Positions 38,689-50,273 of a stretch of 64,000 nt of DNA are shown here, piece by piece; positions within the stretch are counted from its first letter, which is position 1; every line of letters starts with the position of its first letter. This stretch comes from Diadophis punctatus similis (lineage: Eukaryota; Chordata; Lepidosauria; Squamata; Dipsadidae), in the NCBI GenBank assembly GCA_023053685.1, contig JALIGW010000003.1, forward strand, positions 140,056,626 through 140,120,625, read 5' to 3'. Both the position numbers and the translations under genes were made by a program. A model generated the notes under the pieces. It searched no databases, was not told the DNA's origin, and worked only from the letters and a program-made list of their open reading frames with translations.

Positions 38689-38786
38689 GGGGAAAAAATC
38701 TTGCATAGTGCAGAAACTCTTCTCGCTTCGAGAACTTGCTAATTCTCGCGAGAAGAGTTTCTGCACTATGCAAGATTTTTTTCCCC
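38689..38786. repeat. Palindrome P5
   Basis: Arms of about 37 bp (CTTGCATAGTGCAGAAACTC inward) around a loop at 38726-38748, with a one-base A/T-run difference. Outside it, CTCGGCTA (38681-38688) is matched by TAGCCGAG near 38797-38804, so the original arm was longer and lost about 10 bp on the left, at the join with P4. Contains TCTCGCGAGA at 38744-38753. Confidence 0.85.
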
Positions 38787-39410
38787 CTAAACAGATTAGC
38801 CGAGAGACCACGGAGCTGCCGAACTTCAGTAAGTGGTGCGTCGCGGCCTGCCTGCACCCCAAAAATAATAAGCCATCCCCCGAAAGTAAGGCCAGGGGCA
38901 TTTTTTGGGGGTCAAAAAATATAAGCCCCTGTCTTATTTTCGGGGAAACACGGTATATATATATATATTTGCTAAACTGTGTAATTGTGTTTTATTGTCA
39001 GAATATGTAATATAAAACTCAATGGCTCCCTAAATAGAGATCACACTGCAGAATATGCTTATTGGGGGGTGGGGCAGGGAGAAGATCGGTAGTCAACCCG
39101 TCCATCTGTCATGTAATCTCCTAAATGCCTTATAGTGGGTAGAGGTAGATTCTCAATTGTACAGCTATCACCACTCCCCTAATACTAATTATGTCATCCC
39201 TCTATGAACCTGTAAGAACAGATGCAATCGACACCCCATAGTTGCAAAACAACAGCAGAAATATGAATAGATGGAACAAACGTAATTAAAAAATGGTCAT
39301 AAAATGACTGGCAGCCTGAGTTACCTTAAAAAATTTGAGCACACTTGCTAGGCAAGTCTCTAAAAGCATGTTCAGATTTACAGTATGCAGTTTAGCTAAT
39401 GTCTCACTTA

Positions 39411-40388
39411 CCATATTTTTGGAGTATAAGACGCACCGGAGTATAAGACGCACCTTAGTTTTGGGGGAGGAAAACAAGGAAAAAAGGCCTCTGCCTCCCA
39501 GCAATTTGCCAAACAGCAAACAGCACAGATGATATACACTGTCTGCTGTGTATTTCTGTGCATGTGTGCCTGACCCATAGAAATGGCAAAGAATTGGAGA
39601 AATGTACATTTATGGCAGTATATTAATCCCAGAAAGTTTTCTTAAATGTACTCACACTAACTCCTCCCAATTATTTAAATAGATCTACTCCAAACATGAC
39701 TAAGTCAGGGTTTCTCAGCTGCCTTCTTTTAATACTAATACTTAATACTAAAACAGAACATTTCAGATTATACTTTTACAGATCTTTAAAATTGATGTGG
39801 CTTTCTGGAAGTATTCTCTGCTATTTAAAAGAAGATACAATAGCACTGGGCCTCTTCAGAGCAAGCATTTATTTTAAAAAGCTTCTTCATTTTGTTAAGT
39901 TGTCTAGAACAATAATAAAGCAATCTTTAAAAATTAAGTCTAATAATTTGAACACTCTACAAACATTTAAGAAAATAACATATTAACAGAATCTGTCTCT
40001 ACCTAGGATAGAACTCACAACCTCCTGACTGTGAGGCAAGAGCTCTATCTCTGAGCCATAGCAACTATAGCTTGCCTCCTTGCAATTTCAGCAGTCTAAT
40101 ATTGCCAGCAGTTTATCTCCCAGCAATTTGTCACATTACAGCCACCGTAGTTTCATTTTACCACGTGGCTTGCAAGCCTCTGTCAGCTGTAGGTAGGGAG
40201 GCAGTTTATCTCTTCTTGTGCTCTTCTTGTGCTTTGCCCTGTTTGCTGCAAAGAGGTAAATTGCTGGCAGGCAGAGGCCAAAGGGTGGGGGTGGCTGGGT
40301 GGGGCTACATTCGGTGTATAAGACGCACCCAAGTTTTCACCCTCTTTTTGAGGGTAAAAAGGTGCATCTTATACTCCGAAAAATACAG
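39411..40388. mobile_element. TA-target DNA element, GTATTTTTCGGAGTATAAGAC family, long form
   Basis: Between TA dinucleotides. The left end CCATATTTTTGGAGTATAAG and the mirrored right end CTTATACTCCGAAAAATACAG are inverted repeats. Inner segments around 39486 (GGCCTCTGCCTCCCAGCAAT) and 40281 (inverse) extend the inverted repeat. The middle (39600-40080) looks like other sequence, including a tRNA-like SINE piece near 40005-40065. No transposase. Confidence 0.8.
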
Positions 40389-40929
40389 TAAATTGCAATG
40401 TAAAGAACAAAAAATAGTTTGATTAGGACTGTGCACAGCTGAAAATGTTATGTCAGATTGCAAGTAGAAAGATTAAATGATCTCCTGAGGGCCAATATTT
40501 TTCCCATTGAACTTAAACGCTCGGTGTAAGTCCCTCCTTAAAAAAAAAGGAAAAACTGGCAATAAGGAGACATGCAGAAATTAATTCAATGCGTCAAAAA
40601 GAGAGATTTCTTTCACTTCTGGCAAATTACCAGAGTAGGTAAACCATTCACTCCCCTCCTGCTGCCAGTCTGTCAATCAAGTGACATTTTAAATCTGGGA
40701 GCATTTTACATGGACTCTGGTAGTAAGACAAATGAGAATGAGATCAATCTGGGCCAGGAGTAAAATTGGTGCCCTGTCTCTGTGCAAGAAGTAAACCAAT
40801 TGCTGAAGATGAGCAAAGCTGTAGCTGTTGATTGTTTTTTGCCTGAAATAATACTTCCAACTAGAGGGGGCTTCAGCTAGTATCTCTGTTGACATTCATT
40901 GATCAGATTGCTATATTCCAAAACACCGG
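40389..40929. other. E2F3 intron 1, nothing recognised
   Basis: No feature supported. Confidence 0.35.
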
Positions 40930-41169
40930 GCTGGCCATAATACTAATTTATAAAAAGGGAAACAATGATCTCTGCAATTATAGGTCTATGAGACTTCTGA
41001 AGGTTAGCAAATTATATGCTAAAACATTTGAACCATAAGCAATATTGAACAGCGACCGAACAGGTAGGGTTCAGAAAAAGGGAGCTCTACAATAGACACC
41101 CTGCAACAATATATTTAACGCCATCAAACAACACCTACCTAGTCCTGGTCTGTAGGAAGAGCTCGGGTA
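40930..41169 (+). mobile_element. LINE reverse-transcriptase N-terminal fragment
   Basis: Translates with breaks to IYKKGNNDLCNYRSMRLLKV, SKLYAKTFEP and EQVGFRKRELYN, the fingers region of a non-LTR reverse transcriptase (compare the general KKGD...NYR-LL...QxGFR pattern). It is cut off by the MITE at 41170. Clade not determined. Confidence 0.55.
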
Positions 41170-41530
41170 CAGGTAGTCCTCAACTTACAATCATACATTT
41201 AGTGACCATTCGAAGTTACGACGACACTGAAAAAACTGACGTGACCGTTTTCCACACAACCATCGGCATCCTCATGGCGATATGATCAAAATTCAGGCAC
41301 TTGTCAACTGGCATGTATTTATGATTGCAGTGTCCCAGGGTCATGTGAGCCCGTTTTGTGACCTTCTGACAAGGAAAGTTAATGGGGAAGCCAGATTCAC
41401 TTAAATCATATTACTAACTTCACAACCGCCGTGACTCGCTTGACAGCTATGGCAAGAAAGGTCATAAAATGGGGCAAAACTTACTTAACAAATGTCTCAC
41501 TTAACAACAAAAAATTTGGGCTCGACAATA
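41170..41530. mobile_element. TA-target MITE (family of 2109-2501), decayed right end
   Basis: Starts CAGGTAGTCCTCAACTTAC after TA. The body follows the family (TGACCGTTTTCCACACAACC, GTGTCCCAGGGTCATGTGAG) to AAAATTTGGGCTCGACA, where the terminal bases are lost. Confidence 0.8.
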
Positions 41531-42809
41531 TAAGCAGCAATAAAACAACCCCTCCATGGATCCCCACTTGTCATGGGGGAGGGGTCTTGTGATGCCGTGG
41601 CGAAGTTGAGATCTACGCTGGCAGGTATTGTATCCTATCAGAAAAGTCACCCATCCCAGGCAGGTCTTAGCAGAAGAGCAGACTAAGTATGTCCAAGAAC
41701 TTATTTAATAGTAATAAAACAGAAAAAGAATCCTGTACCAGATTGCTGATGGCTGCGTCAGATGTTAGGAGTTCCAGGGCATCTGTTGACAAGGGGGAAT
41801 AGAACTCGAGAGCTATGGCAGGGCTTAGCCTTGTAGGATTACTGAAAGAAGAACAACTGCAGATAAAGTATACTGTATTTGAAAATTACACTATTATCAC
41901 TTGGCATTGATAAATTGGAACCAACTAAGACGGCCTACTTAAACTGAATGTTTGAACTGTGGAAAAGAATTTATCCACACTAAAATGCCATTGAACAAAA
42001 TTTAGCAGATAAAAGAAGATTCATTATAGAAATAAAATATTAAAGGATGCGGAACGGAAAGAGAATATGAAAAATTGTGAAAATGAAGACCCAGATAACA
42101 ACCATTCAAAATGTAGAGGAAAGAGCTAATGTGAATTACAGAAATGATGATACAGTAATACAACAGATAGGGTCTACACTGATACAACCTATGAACTGAC
42201 CCACTCACAAGGGAAAAAATGGAAGATTATGGCCTATACAGAATTATCAATAGCAAGACAAGACTTCCAGGATTGAAAGTAGTGTCCCAAAAGAGACCTA
42301 GCACCTATAACAATGGATATGAATAAGTACAGCAGTGGCAGTTATCGAAGAAATCGCTATTGAAATTAGAAACCAAAACCAAAAATCATATTTAAGTGAA
42401 GAGCAGTCTGAAGGACAAAATAAAGAAATTAAGATCAGATACAAATATTTTAAATTATATAGAAAAGCAAAAATTGAAGAATATAAGAATCAAGACAAGT
42501 TTAATAAAATTGACTTAGCACCAAAAAAATTTGAAGCTTTGGAAATCATAAAGCTGGGGAAATCAAACACTATGAGGCATGAATAATCCAAGTTAATCAA
42601 AATCAACAATTTCAATCAGACCAGGCAATTCAACCAAAGTATAAATGGCAATAAAATTCTGAAAATGGAAAACCAAAAAGAATACAATACAGTTTCAAAT
42701 AGATCTATGGACATTTCAAAAATGCTACAATAAAAATACTGGATGGATAGAAGAATGTGCAGATGAATTTAGTAAAAATCAAATGCAAGTACTAATTACA
42801 GCAGAAGTA
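41531..42809. other. E2F3 intron 1, unassigned, possibly old retroelement
   Basis: An A-rich stretch with an 83-codon + frame (42335-42586) of Lys/Glu/Ile-rich sequence. It resembles the compositional style of LINE ORFs, but I recognise no motif. Between two RT fragments (40930 and 44040) it could be part of the same old LINE. Confidence 0.3.
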
Positions 42810-43297
42810 CCGTATTTTTCGGAGTATAAGACGCACCGGAGTATAAGATGCACCTTAGTTTTTGGGGAGGAAAATAGGGGAAAACAATCTGCCTACCAGG
42901 TATTCATCTGGCTAGCGTCCTTAGTCTGGTCAGCTTCAGCACATTATTTTATCCCCTGGTTAGGACTTAAAAAAACCTTCTTCTGAGAGAGTAACAATGA
43001 AAGAGCCTGCAAGCCGGTAAGAGCTGGGAAGATAGTTAGCACCTGGTTAGGGCTAGAAAAAAACTTATTCGGAGCAGCTTCAGCACATTATTTTATCCCC
43101 TGGTTAGGATTTAAAAAAACCTTCGGAGAGAGTAACAATGAAAAAGCCTGCAAGGTAAGAGCTGGGAAGATTGTTGGCACCTAGTTAGGGCTGGAAAAAA
43201 AGCTTTGAAAAAGCTACATTCAGAGTATAAGACGCACCCAAATTTTCAGCCACTTTTAGGGAGGAAAAAGGTGCGTGTTATACTCCAAAAAATACGG
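42810..43297. mobile_element. TA-target DNA element, short form with internal tandem duplication
   Basis: Ends CCGTATTTTTCGGAGTATAAG and the inverse, flanked by TA. Inside, about 140 bp containing CAGCACATTATTTTATCCCC and AAAAAAACCTTC occurs twice in direct orientation (from about 42926 and from about 43077), ending GGAAAAAAAG-like both times. The core is unlike that of the same-ended element at 39411-40388. Confidence 0.85.
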
Positions 43298-43539
43298 TAG
43301 TTAAGAACAGAAAGCGATTAAAAATGACATTTCCTGGAAATATCAATTGCATGTCTTTTGGCTCAAATATCTGACTAGCTTGCATATCCAATTATAGCTA
43401 GATAGTTTGATAAAACATTGCATTAAAAAGACAGCAATTGGTTAATAACTGACAAAACATACTGGTTCTAAAAGAACCAGTGAAAGGAACAAAATCAGGA
43501 AACTGATAACCTGCTTGCCTACATTTTTTAAATTTTACA

Positions 43540-43938
43540 CAGGAATCGGGTGGTTCCACTTACCTTCGCCACTGGTTTGCATCGCGACATTTCGCATGTG
43601 CTCCTTACGCTCGTGTGCACATGCGCATCCCCTCATGCAATTCTGCTTCCGTGCATGTTCAGTAGCTATAATCAGCCCGAAACACAGCTGAGGAGCTGAT
43701 CAGCTGTGCTTCCGGCGAAGGAATAAAGGTAAGTATAAACCTGGGGGCGAGGGGGAGGGCCCTTTTTCAAGCAGCAGCAGAGGAATAAACTTCCAAACAG
43801 TAAAAAATTCCCCCAAAAAGATGGCGGTACCCATGGACCGGCACCGACCGAACCGGATCCGTGATGCCATCCTGACATCACCAGCGGATCACTACCGGTT
43901 CGGGCAATCCGGTCCGAACCGGGAGGAACCCACCCCTG
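43540..43938. mobile_element. hAT element (CAGGGGCGGGTTCCT family), diverged
   Basis: Left CAGGAATCGGGTGGTTCC, right GGAACCCACCCCTG, with a body of CGCATG-type words and paired GGTCCG/CGGACC segments. No duplication recognised at the edges. Sister of 9935-10322. Confidence 0.75.
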
Positions 43939-44039
43939 ATAGGAATAATAGATAATCCAATATTAAGATTGTTCTATCTTGGAAAAATACATCCTTCCAG
44001 TAGCATAGATAGGAAAAAGAAGGAAAAGCTGAAGTAAAA

Positions 44040-44790
44040 AATAAAACTGATTGATAAAATGGTATTGGAGAATTGCAAAACCCAATTTACATGTAGTCTG
44101 AATTGATTATAAAAAAGATGTTTGATTCATTACCACATAGTTGGATCATCAAATGTTTGGAAACAACGGGTGGCAGTAAATTACAATGTTTATAGAAAAA
44201 ATAATGAAGCCGTGGATAGACAGAATTGGTGGATGTAAATGAAAAATGTGTACTTGTAAACATTAGGAGAGGCATGGTCAGCACTACCTAAAAGCTGTGA
44301 ATTCACATGTATAATATAATGATAACAGGTCTCTATAGATTGAACAAAAATGCCAAATCCAGTCTATATATCTGGCTATGTGACCAATCATAACTACAAT
44401 AATAACACTGCACCTTTTTCTAATACTGAAGTTATATGCCAACACAACTTTATGAGTGAAGTATAAGCCTCAGGGTTTCCTCTGACACAAAATAGTAATT
44501 GTTCAGAAAATATTCTTTCCCCTTCACTCTTTAATCTATATGTCAGTTCAATGATGGCCCCATATTTTCGTACTCCTAAATAATGGCACAAATTCCCCAT
44601 GCTCCTCTATATTGATGATGATGCTGGTATATCACAAGCCCCCTTTGGACTGAGAAGAGCAATGGTGGTGATATTTTACTTTTGCAAATGAATTCAAGTG
44701 GTACTTAATTTTCAGGAATCTAAAATCTTTGACAAAATAGCCATTCAGCATTTCTCAACACTAGAAGGCATAAAATAGAATGGGTTTTTG
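44040..44790 (+). mobile_element. Decayed LINE reverse-transcriptase remnants
   Basis: Shifted frames give YKKMFDSLPHSWIIKCLE (a DYKKAFD-PHSWI block), later LSPSLFNLYVSSM and FPMLLYIDDDAGIS (a YxDD-type active-site block), then LRRAMVVIFYFC and LNFQESKIF. Heavy decay, no intact frame. May belong to one LINE with 40930-41169. Confidence 0.5.
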
Positions 44791-46395
44791 CCTTTAAATC
44801 CTTAGGGTGTTTTTATGCATCACTTCAAATTTAAGAGGCAGATTCTGCAATTTAGGTTTTGTTTTCACATTACTGACTGTAGTATTTTAGGCTTGTGAAC
44901 CACTGAAATATAACTCTTTCAATTAAAGGGGGGGAAGATAGTGCCTTTCATTTTCATAAAAACATTTTTTAAAGACACTTTACTGTAATTTACTGAACAA
45001 TAGATTCACATATAAGTTTTAGAATTGGCTGATATGTATTATCTGAAAACGTGCTTCTGAAACCTACATATATATAAAAGCTCTTGGCTGAAAAAAGTTG
45101 AATCAGTTTAGCAAAATATTCCTTATGTGATTTGTGTATAAGGCAGATTTTATTTTCATAACATATATTTTATTCAGTTTGCATGTAGCGTTGGTCTGCA
45201 TATGTTTTAAATATGAAATTATAATGAAAATGCTTATTGGCTATTGTGGAAGGCATAAGTGTCTCTAATGATAACTATACTATGTGAAAATACTCTGCTT
45301 CCTTTCCTAAACAGGTGTCACAAGATATGAAATAACTGAAATTCCCAGAATCCCAGTCAGTATGGAAATTTGATTTTGTTGTATGGGATTTTTAGTGTCA
45401 ATTTATATGTAGGACATCCCAGTGGGGAAGGATGGTTATTTTAAAATGTTGAATATTTGAGCTGCAAAAGGCAAAATCTTCTACTACAGATGTTGCTGCT
45501 TAGATTTCTGCTATCTGTGGTAATTACGTGCTTGCATTTTCAGTTCGTAGCTGACAGTGGTGTTTTTAAAGTGATGAGTCATTATAAAAGCTGCATACAC
45601 CTCTCTTAGAGCAGGCTGCAACAGTTCTGAAGTTAAACTTCGTGAATTTTAAAAGCACATAGAGAACACTATATTCCAAACCTGAAATTCTTCCATTGCT
45701 TTCCATCATTCCCACCCTGAAATACCACCTGAACTGCAAACTAACCAAAAAGCTCCAAGTCTTGTATCAATTCTGGAAGAGGCAGAAATTGTAACTTTGT
45801 TTGAAAGAGGTAGAATTCTGTTATGATTAAAGGATAATAGTAATGCACATACCTGGGCAAAAACAAATAGGTTAAATAGCATATTTAGAATGATCTGTGG
45901 GTAAAGTCTTCTAAAATTCACAAATAGTAAACATTTTTCTACATATGAAAAAATTAAACCAATGTATCAGTGGGTGTATGACCGGAAAGATGTTTACTGA
46001 CAAGTTGATTAGTGGGGAAACTGAGTTTGAACTTGCATATTTGAAGTGCTTGGCATGATCATGTTTTCCGGATGACTGTTGATATGTTTTCCATTTCTAC
46101 ACAGTCTTTGTTTTAGATGTACAGTTAGGCCTCCTTGAAAAGGATTCAGTGAAGCATTTTTAGTTTGCTGTCTTTACTGTACTGTTAGAATACTCTCACA
46201 ACGTATGTCATTGCTTGAGAATGCTTGAATAAAATCTTAAGACTTAACCATTATTTGTAAATAACTCTACAAAAAGGAATTTTAAGGGATGTGATTAGGT
46301 CAGAATATTTGACATTGAAACCTGTCATCCATTAAAATATTCATAGACCTTTTATGTTGCATCTAGCAATTGTTTGGTGTACCCTAGCAGTGGCT
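44791..46395. other. E2F3 intron 1, nothing recognised
   Basis: AT-rich; no exon or repeat supported. Confidence 0.4.
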
Positions 46396-48562
46396 TGTCA
46401 GTCAATAAGTCTTGCTACCGAATTGGGAACTATATTATCATGCAGCGGCATTGTCATGGATGAGAGAATGGATTTTGTTAAGAAACACAAGACTTTTGAC
46501 TTTGGAGGGACATGATCTACAGATAGGATGGCATGCATTTATATGGTATGGGAAAAGTAGAATACCCAGTTATTTCCAGAGACATTACATAAGGAATTCT
46601 TTGTATGGGGTGTGGGAGAAGATAAAAGAGAAACATTATTTGAAAATACCATATTGGTTGTCAATAATGGAAGCACTAATTCACCCAAACAGGTTCAATA
46701 TGGGTGAATTAGTGCTTCAATAAGTTCAATAAGAACTTTTAATTAAATTAAATATGGGGAATATTGCAAGATATAAAGACATTTTAACTGAAAAGGGGGA
46801 GTTGAAATCTAAACAAGAACTAGAGAAACAAGGGATAAAAATGGATTGATATATGAGAACGCAAATACAATCAAGATATGAAAAGGATTTTAAAACAGAA
46901 GGTGTTAACCTAGAAAAAACGGAATTAGATGAAATACTCACAGGAACAGATGAAAGGTTAGTTTAAAAAATGTATAACTATCTACTGTATATTAAATTAG
47001 AACAGGAACAAGTGAAAGAAACTGATAAAATGGGCAAGAAACTTTGGATATACGATAGAATTGGACAAATGGCAGCAGCTGTGGGAAAGAAATTATAAAC
47101 GGACAATGGCAGCAGCATATAAAGAAAAAGTGTATAAAATGTTCTATAGATGGCACATGTCACCAGAAAGAATAGCTAAAATGTTTAAAGATAATTCTTT
47201 GAAATGTTGGAAATGTCACCAAATACCTGGCTCTTTTTATCATATGTGGTGGACATGTGCTGAAGCTAAAGCGTATTGGAGCTCAATTCAAATGTGGATG
47301 GAAAAGATTATGAAACAACGTATAGAGTTGAAAACAGAGATATTCCTGTTGGGTATTTTACTAGAGAAATATAACCAAGAAAATATATATTTAATTATTC
47401 ATATAATTACAGCAGCTAGAATTGTATTTGCACAAAATTGGAAAGCAACAAAAGCTCCCTCTGATGGGGAGGTAATTAAGAAAATATTGGACTGTGCGGA
47501 GATGAATAGAAAAGGAGGATTCAGAATACTACAATATTTGGGGGAAATTTTATGAATGGATAGAAAATGAATATGGATAGAAGATAAGTTACACCGATTA
47601 AAATGGGAGGAAAATGGAAAGTTAAAGATGTTAGACCCAGGTGACAAAATTATGTAGTTAAGGAGGCAGCATTATAATAGTATAAAAATATACCTACAAT
47701 GATCAATATGTATAGAAGTATTGACATAGAAAAGATTTAAGATTAATAGTTGTACCGTAGGTTAAGGGAAGTTAGAGAAATGTGTTGCTTGTCTGTTAAT
47801 CACAAAATAGATTAAAACTGGATATACTCAGGGAAGGAATAAGAGGGAGGAAGAGGAAGTAGAAGAGAGGAGGAGAGAAGGAAGAATGTAGGTAGGAGAA
47901 GAGAAGGAGGTTAGAAGGAAGGAGGAGGAGAGAAGGAGAAGAGGGAGGTGGAGAAGGAGAAGGATGGAGGAAGGGGAAGAGGGAAGTAGGAAGAAGGGAG
48001 AGAAGGAGAAAGAAGGGAGAGAGATAGAGGGAGGGGAGTTACATGATAAGGGAAAACAGACGGGCAACCTGGTAATGATAGATGTAAGATTATTATGTTT
48101 GTTTATTGTTTATTGGATAATAATATATAATCTATGTTACCACTTGATAAGATATTATGGTATATGTCAGAGGTGGGTTCCTGCCTCTGATTGCCGGTGC
48201 GGTTAATCGCTGAGTTTGGCGCAGAGCCGAAGACGCTGCTCCTGTTCGCGGAGTGGGAGCTTTCCCCGGGCGCTTTCCCTGCCCGCATGGATGTCGCCAA
48301 TTGCGTTCTTTTTCCCTCTGCGCATGCGGAACGCTTTGGGCATGTGCAGAGGGCAAAAGAATGCAATTGGCGACATCCATGCGGGCGGGGAAAGCGCCCG
48401 GGGAAAGCTCCCACTCCGTGAACGGGAGCAGCGTCTTCGGCTCTGCGCCGAACTCAGCGATTAACCGCACCGGCAATCAGAGGCAGGAACCCACCTCTAG
48501 TATATGTATTGATGTTTATGTGGAGTATGTTAAAAAAATAAAAAAACCTTTGCAAAAAAAAA
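46396..48562 (+). mobile_element. L1 LINE, ORF2 C-terminus and 3' UTR
   Basis: Codes, with frameshifts, for LLTLEGHDLQIGWHAFIWY and later the L1 ORF2 C-terminal cysteine motif CWKCHQ...HMWWTC (frame 47061-47555). A purine-rich GGA/GAA tract (47835-48040) is typical of an L1 3' UTR. The tail is TATGTTAAAAAAATAAAAAA. A hAT element interrupts the UTR at 48168-48499. 5'-truncated and dead. Confidence 0.8.
48168..48499. mobile_element. Whole-length palindromic hAT element
   Basis: 332 bp reading almost the same on both strands: two 160-bp arms and a 12-base loop (48328-48339, GGAACGCTTTGG). Ends CAGAGGTGGGTTCCTG and CAGGAACCCACCTCTA. Exact 8-bp duplication GTATATGT (48160-48167 and 48500-48507). 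Mirror frames on the two strands give nearly the same peptide, which is a palindrome effect and not a gene. Its ends relate it to 9935-10322. Confidence 0.93.
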
Positions 48563-49671
48563 GTCTTGTAAATCAGTCTTTGTTTTAACCAGAAGTCTTA
48601 AGAACAATATTCCAGGCAAAGAAATTTAGGACTATTCTTTCCTTTACATGTTTTACACAATTAGTTTGATTTTTAAAACAGCATAGTAGCCAGATTGGAG
48701 TTATATCTTGTGAGAAAACATTTGACAGCCAAAGATCTAAAAGTTAAGCAACTATAAAAGTTTTGGTAATGTGTCAAGAAATGCTCCTGCTGCAAATAGC
48801 TGAGTTAATAGGGTGTTTCTTAGAAATATGTTGATTTAGCAATTCTGGTGCCAATTTTTTTTGTGCATGTGTGTGTTCTGTGTATACATGTTCGCAAAAG
48901 CACAGTGTCTTTATTATAAGACACATGGAGATATTTGAGATAATACATTCAAGATAAATTAAAATATAGGATATCTTATTGTTAAACATGTGGTTTTATT
49001 TTTGGCAATCAATATTTAGTATTCTCTTGATCACATCTTTAGTGTACCCTTTTAAAGTAATATATAGCCTAGTATAGACCAAGTGTCTTCTTACTAGTCA
49101 ATGTAACTTTAATACATAATACGTATTAATATTATGTTTATATCAATAATATATTTATATCTACTGTGTACATCTCAACGTTTGCAATATGCCTGTGCTT
49201 ATAAACTAAATAGGATTGGGCTTGGTTAGTACTTGGATAGAATACCTCGAGGGAAACCCAGGGCTATAGTCCAGATTACAAAGTTGAAAAACATCCCAGA
49301 AGAAGACAGTGGCAAACAACTTCTGGCTATTGCCAATAAACTGCATGGATGTGTCTATGAAGTCAGAAAAATAAAATGTACTAAAATTGAGTAGGTAGGA
49401 TTGAGCCTGCCATGTCAGAGTTGTCTTATTGTAACATGGTTGTTCTGGTCTAGGTAGCACAATGTACAGTTTATTCAAGATGATGATGCCTTCATTGTCA
49501 ATAGGCAGAAATGTGATCAGTTTGGCTTGTTTTAATTACACTGGAATGATCTTTCAGTCAAGTTTGAATAGAAGTTTGAAAGCTCCCAATGTCTTATGCC
49601 TCACAGAAGATGCACAGAAGCAGTGTAGCCATTCTAATTCCCCCCCCAAAAAATGCTCTTGTGCGTGAGCT
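48563..49671. other. E2F3 intron 1, nothing recognised
   Basis: AT-rich, no supported feature. Confidence 0.35.
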
Positions 49672-50229
49672 GTGGTGGGTGTGCCTAGATACACCCACGT
49701 AACACCTATTCTTCGCCAGCTGCATTGGTTGCCCATTAGTCTCCGGACACAATTTAAGGTGTTGGTTTTAACCTTTAAAGCCCTATATGGCTCAGGGCCA
49801 GGTTACCTCCGGGACCGCATCCTACCGCATACCTCCCTTCGACCGGTTAGGTCCCACAGAGTTGGTCTCCTCCAGGTCTCATCAACCAAGCAATGCCGGT
49901 TGGTGGGACCGCGGGGGAGGGCCTTCTCTGTGGGAGTCCCGTCTCTCTGGAACCAACTCCCTCCAGAGATCCAGATTACCCCACCCTACTGGCCTTCTGT
50001 AAAGCCGTGAAAACATGGCTCTTCCTGCAGGCGGGGTGAATTTAAGATCAATCCCCCATGTTTGAATGTTGGTCTGTTTTTTAATTTTTTAAATTTTTTA
50101 AATTATTGGTATCATTTTTATAGATTGTTTTGAATTATGTTGTACGCTGCCCTGAGTCCCACAGGAGTTGGGCGGCATATAAAAATGACCGACCAAATAA
50201 ATAAATAAATAAACAAACAAACAAACAAA

Positions 50230-50272
<43 letters not shown>

Positions 50273-50273
50273 A
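49672..50273 (+). mobile_element. LINE 3' end (L2/CR1-like) with AAAT tail
   Basis: A 112-codon frame (49672-50010) reads ILRQLHWLPISLRTQFKVLV, LTFKALYGSGPGYLRDRI and SLWNQLPPEI, the C-terminal region of an L2/CR1-type LINE ORF2. Then comes a 3' UTR ending TGCCCTGAGTCCCACAGGAG and TTGGGCGGCATATAAAAATG, and a long AAAT/AAAC repeat (50191-50273). Well preserved, so fairly young. Confidence 0.75.

Noticed and set aside
47828..48067. Ser/Leu/Pro-rich minus-strand frame
   Set aside because: Antisense of the purine-rich tract in the L1 3' UTR.
48132..48588. Frames starting MPVRLIAEFGAEPKTLL on both strands
   Set aside because: The near-identical peptide on opposite strands is a consequence of a palindromic MITE, not two genes.
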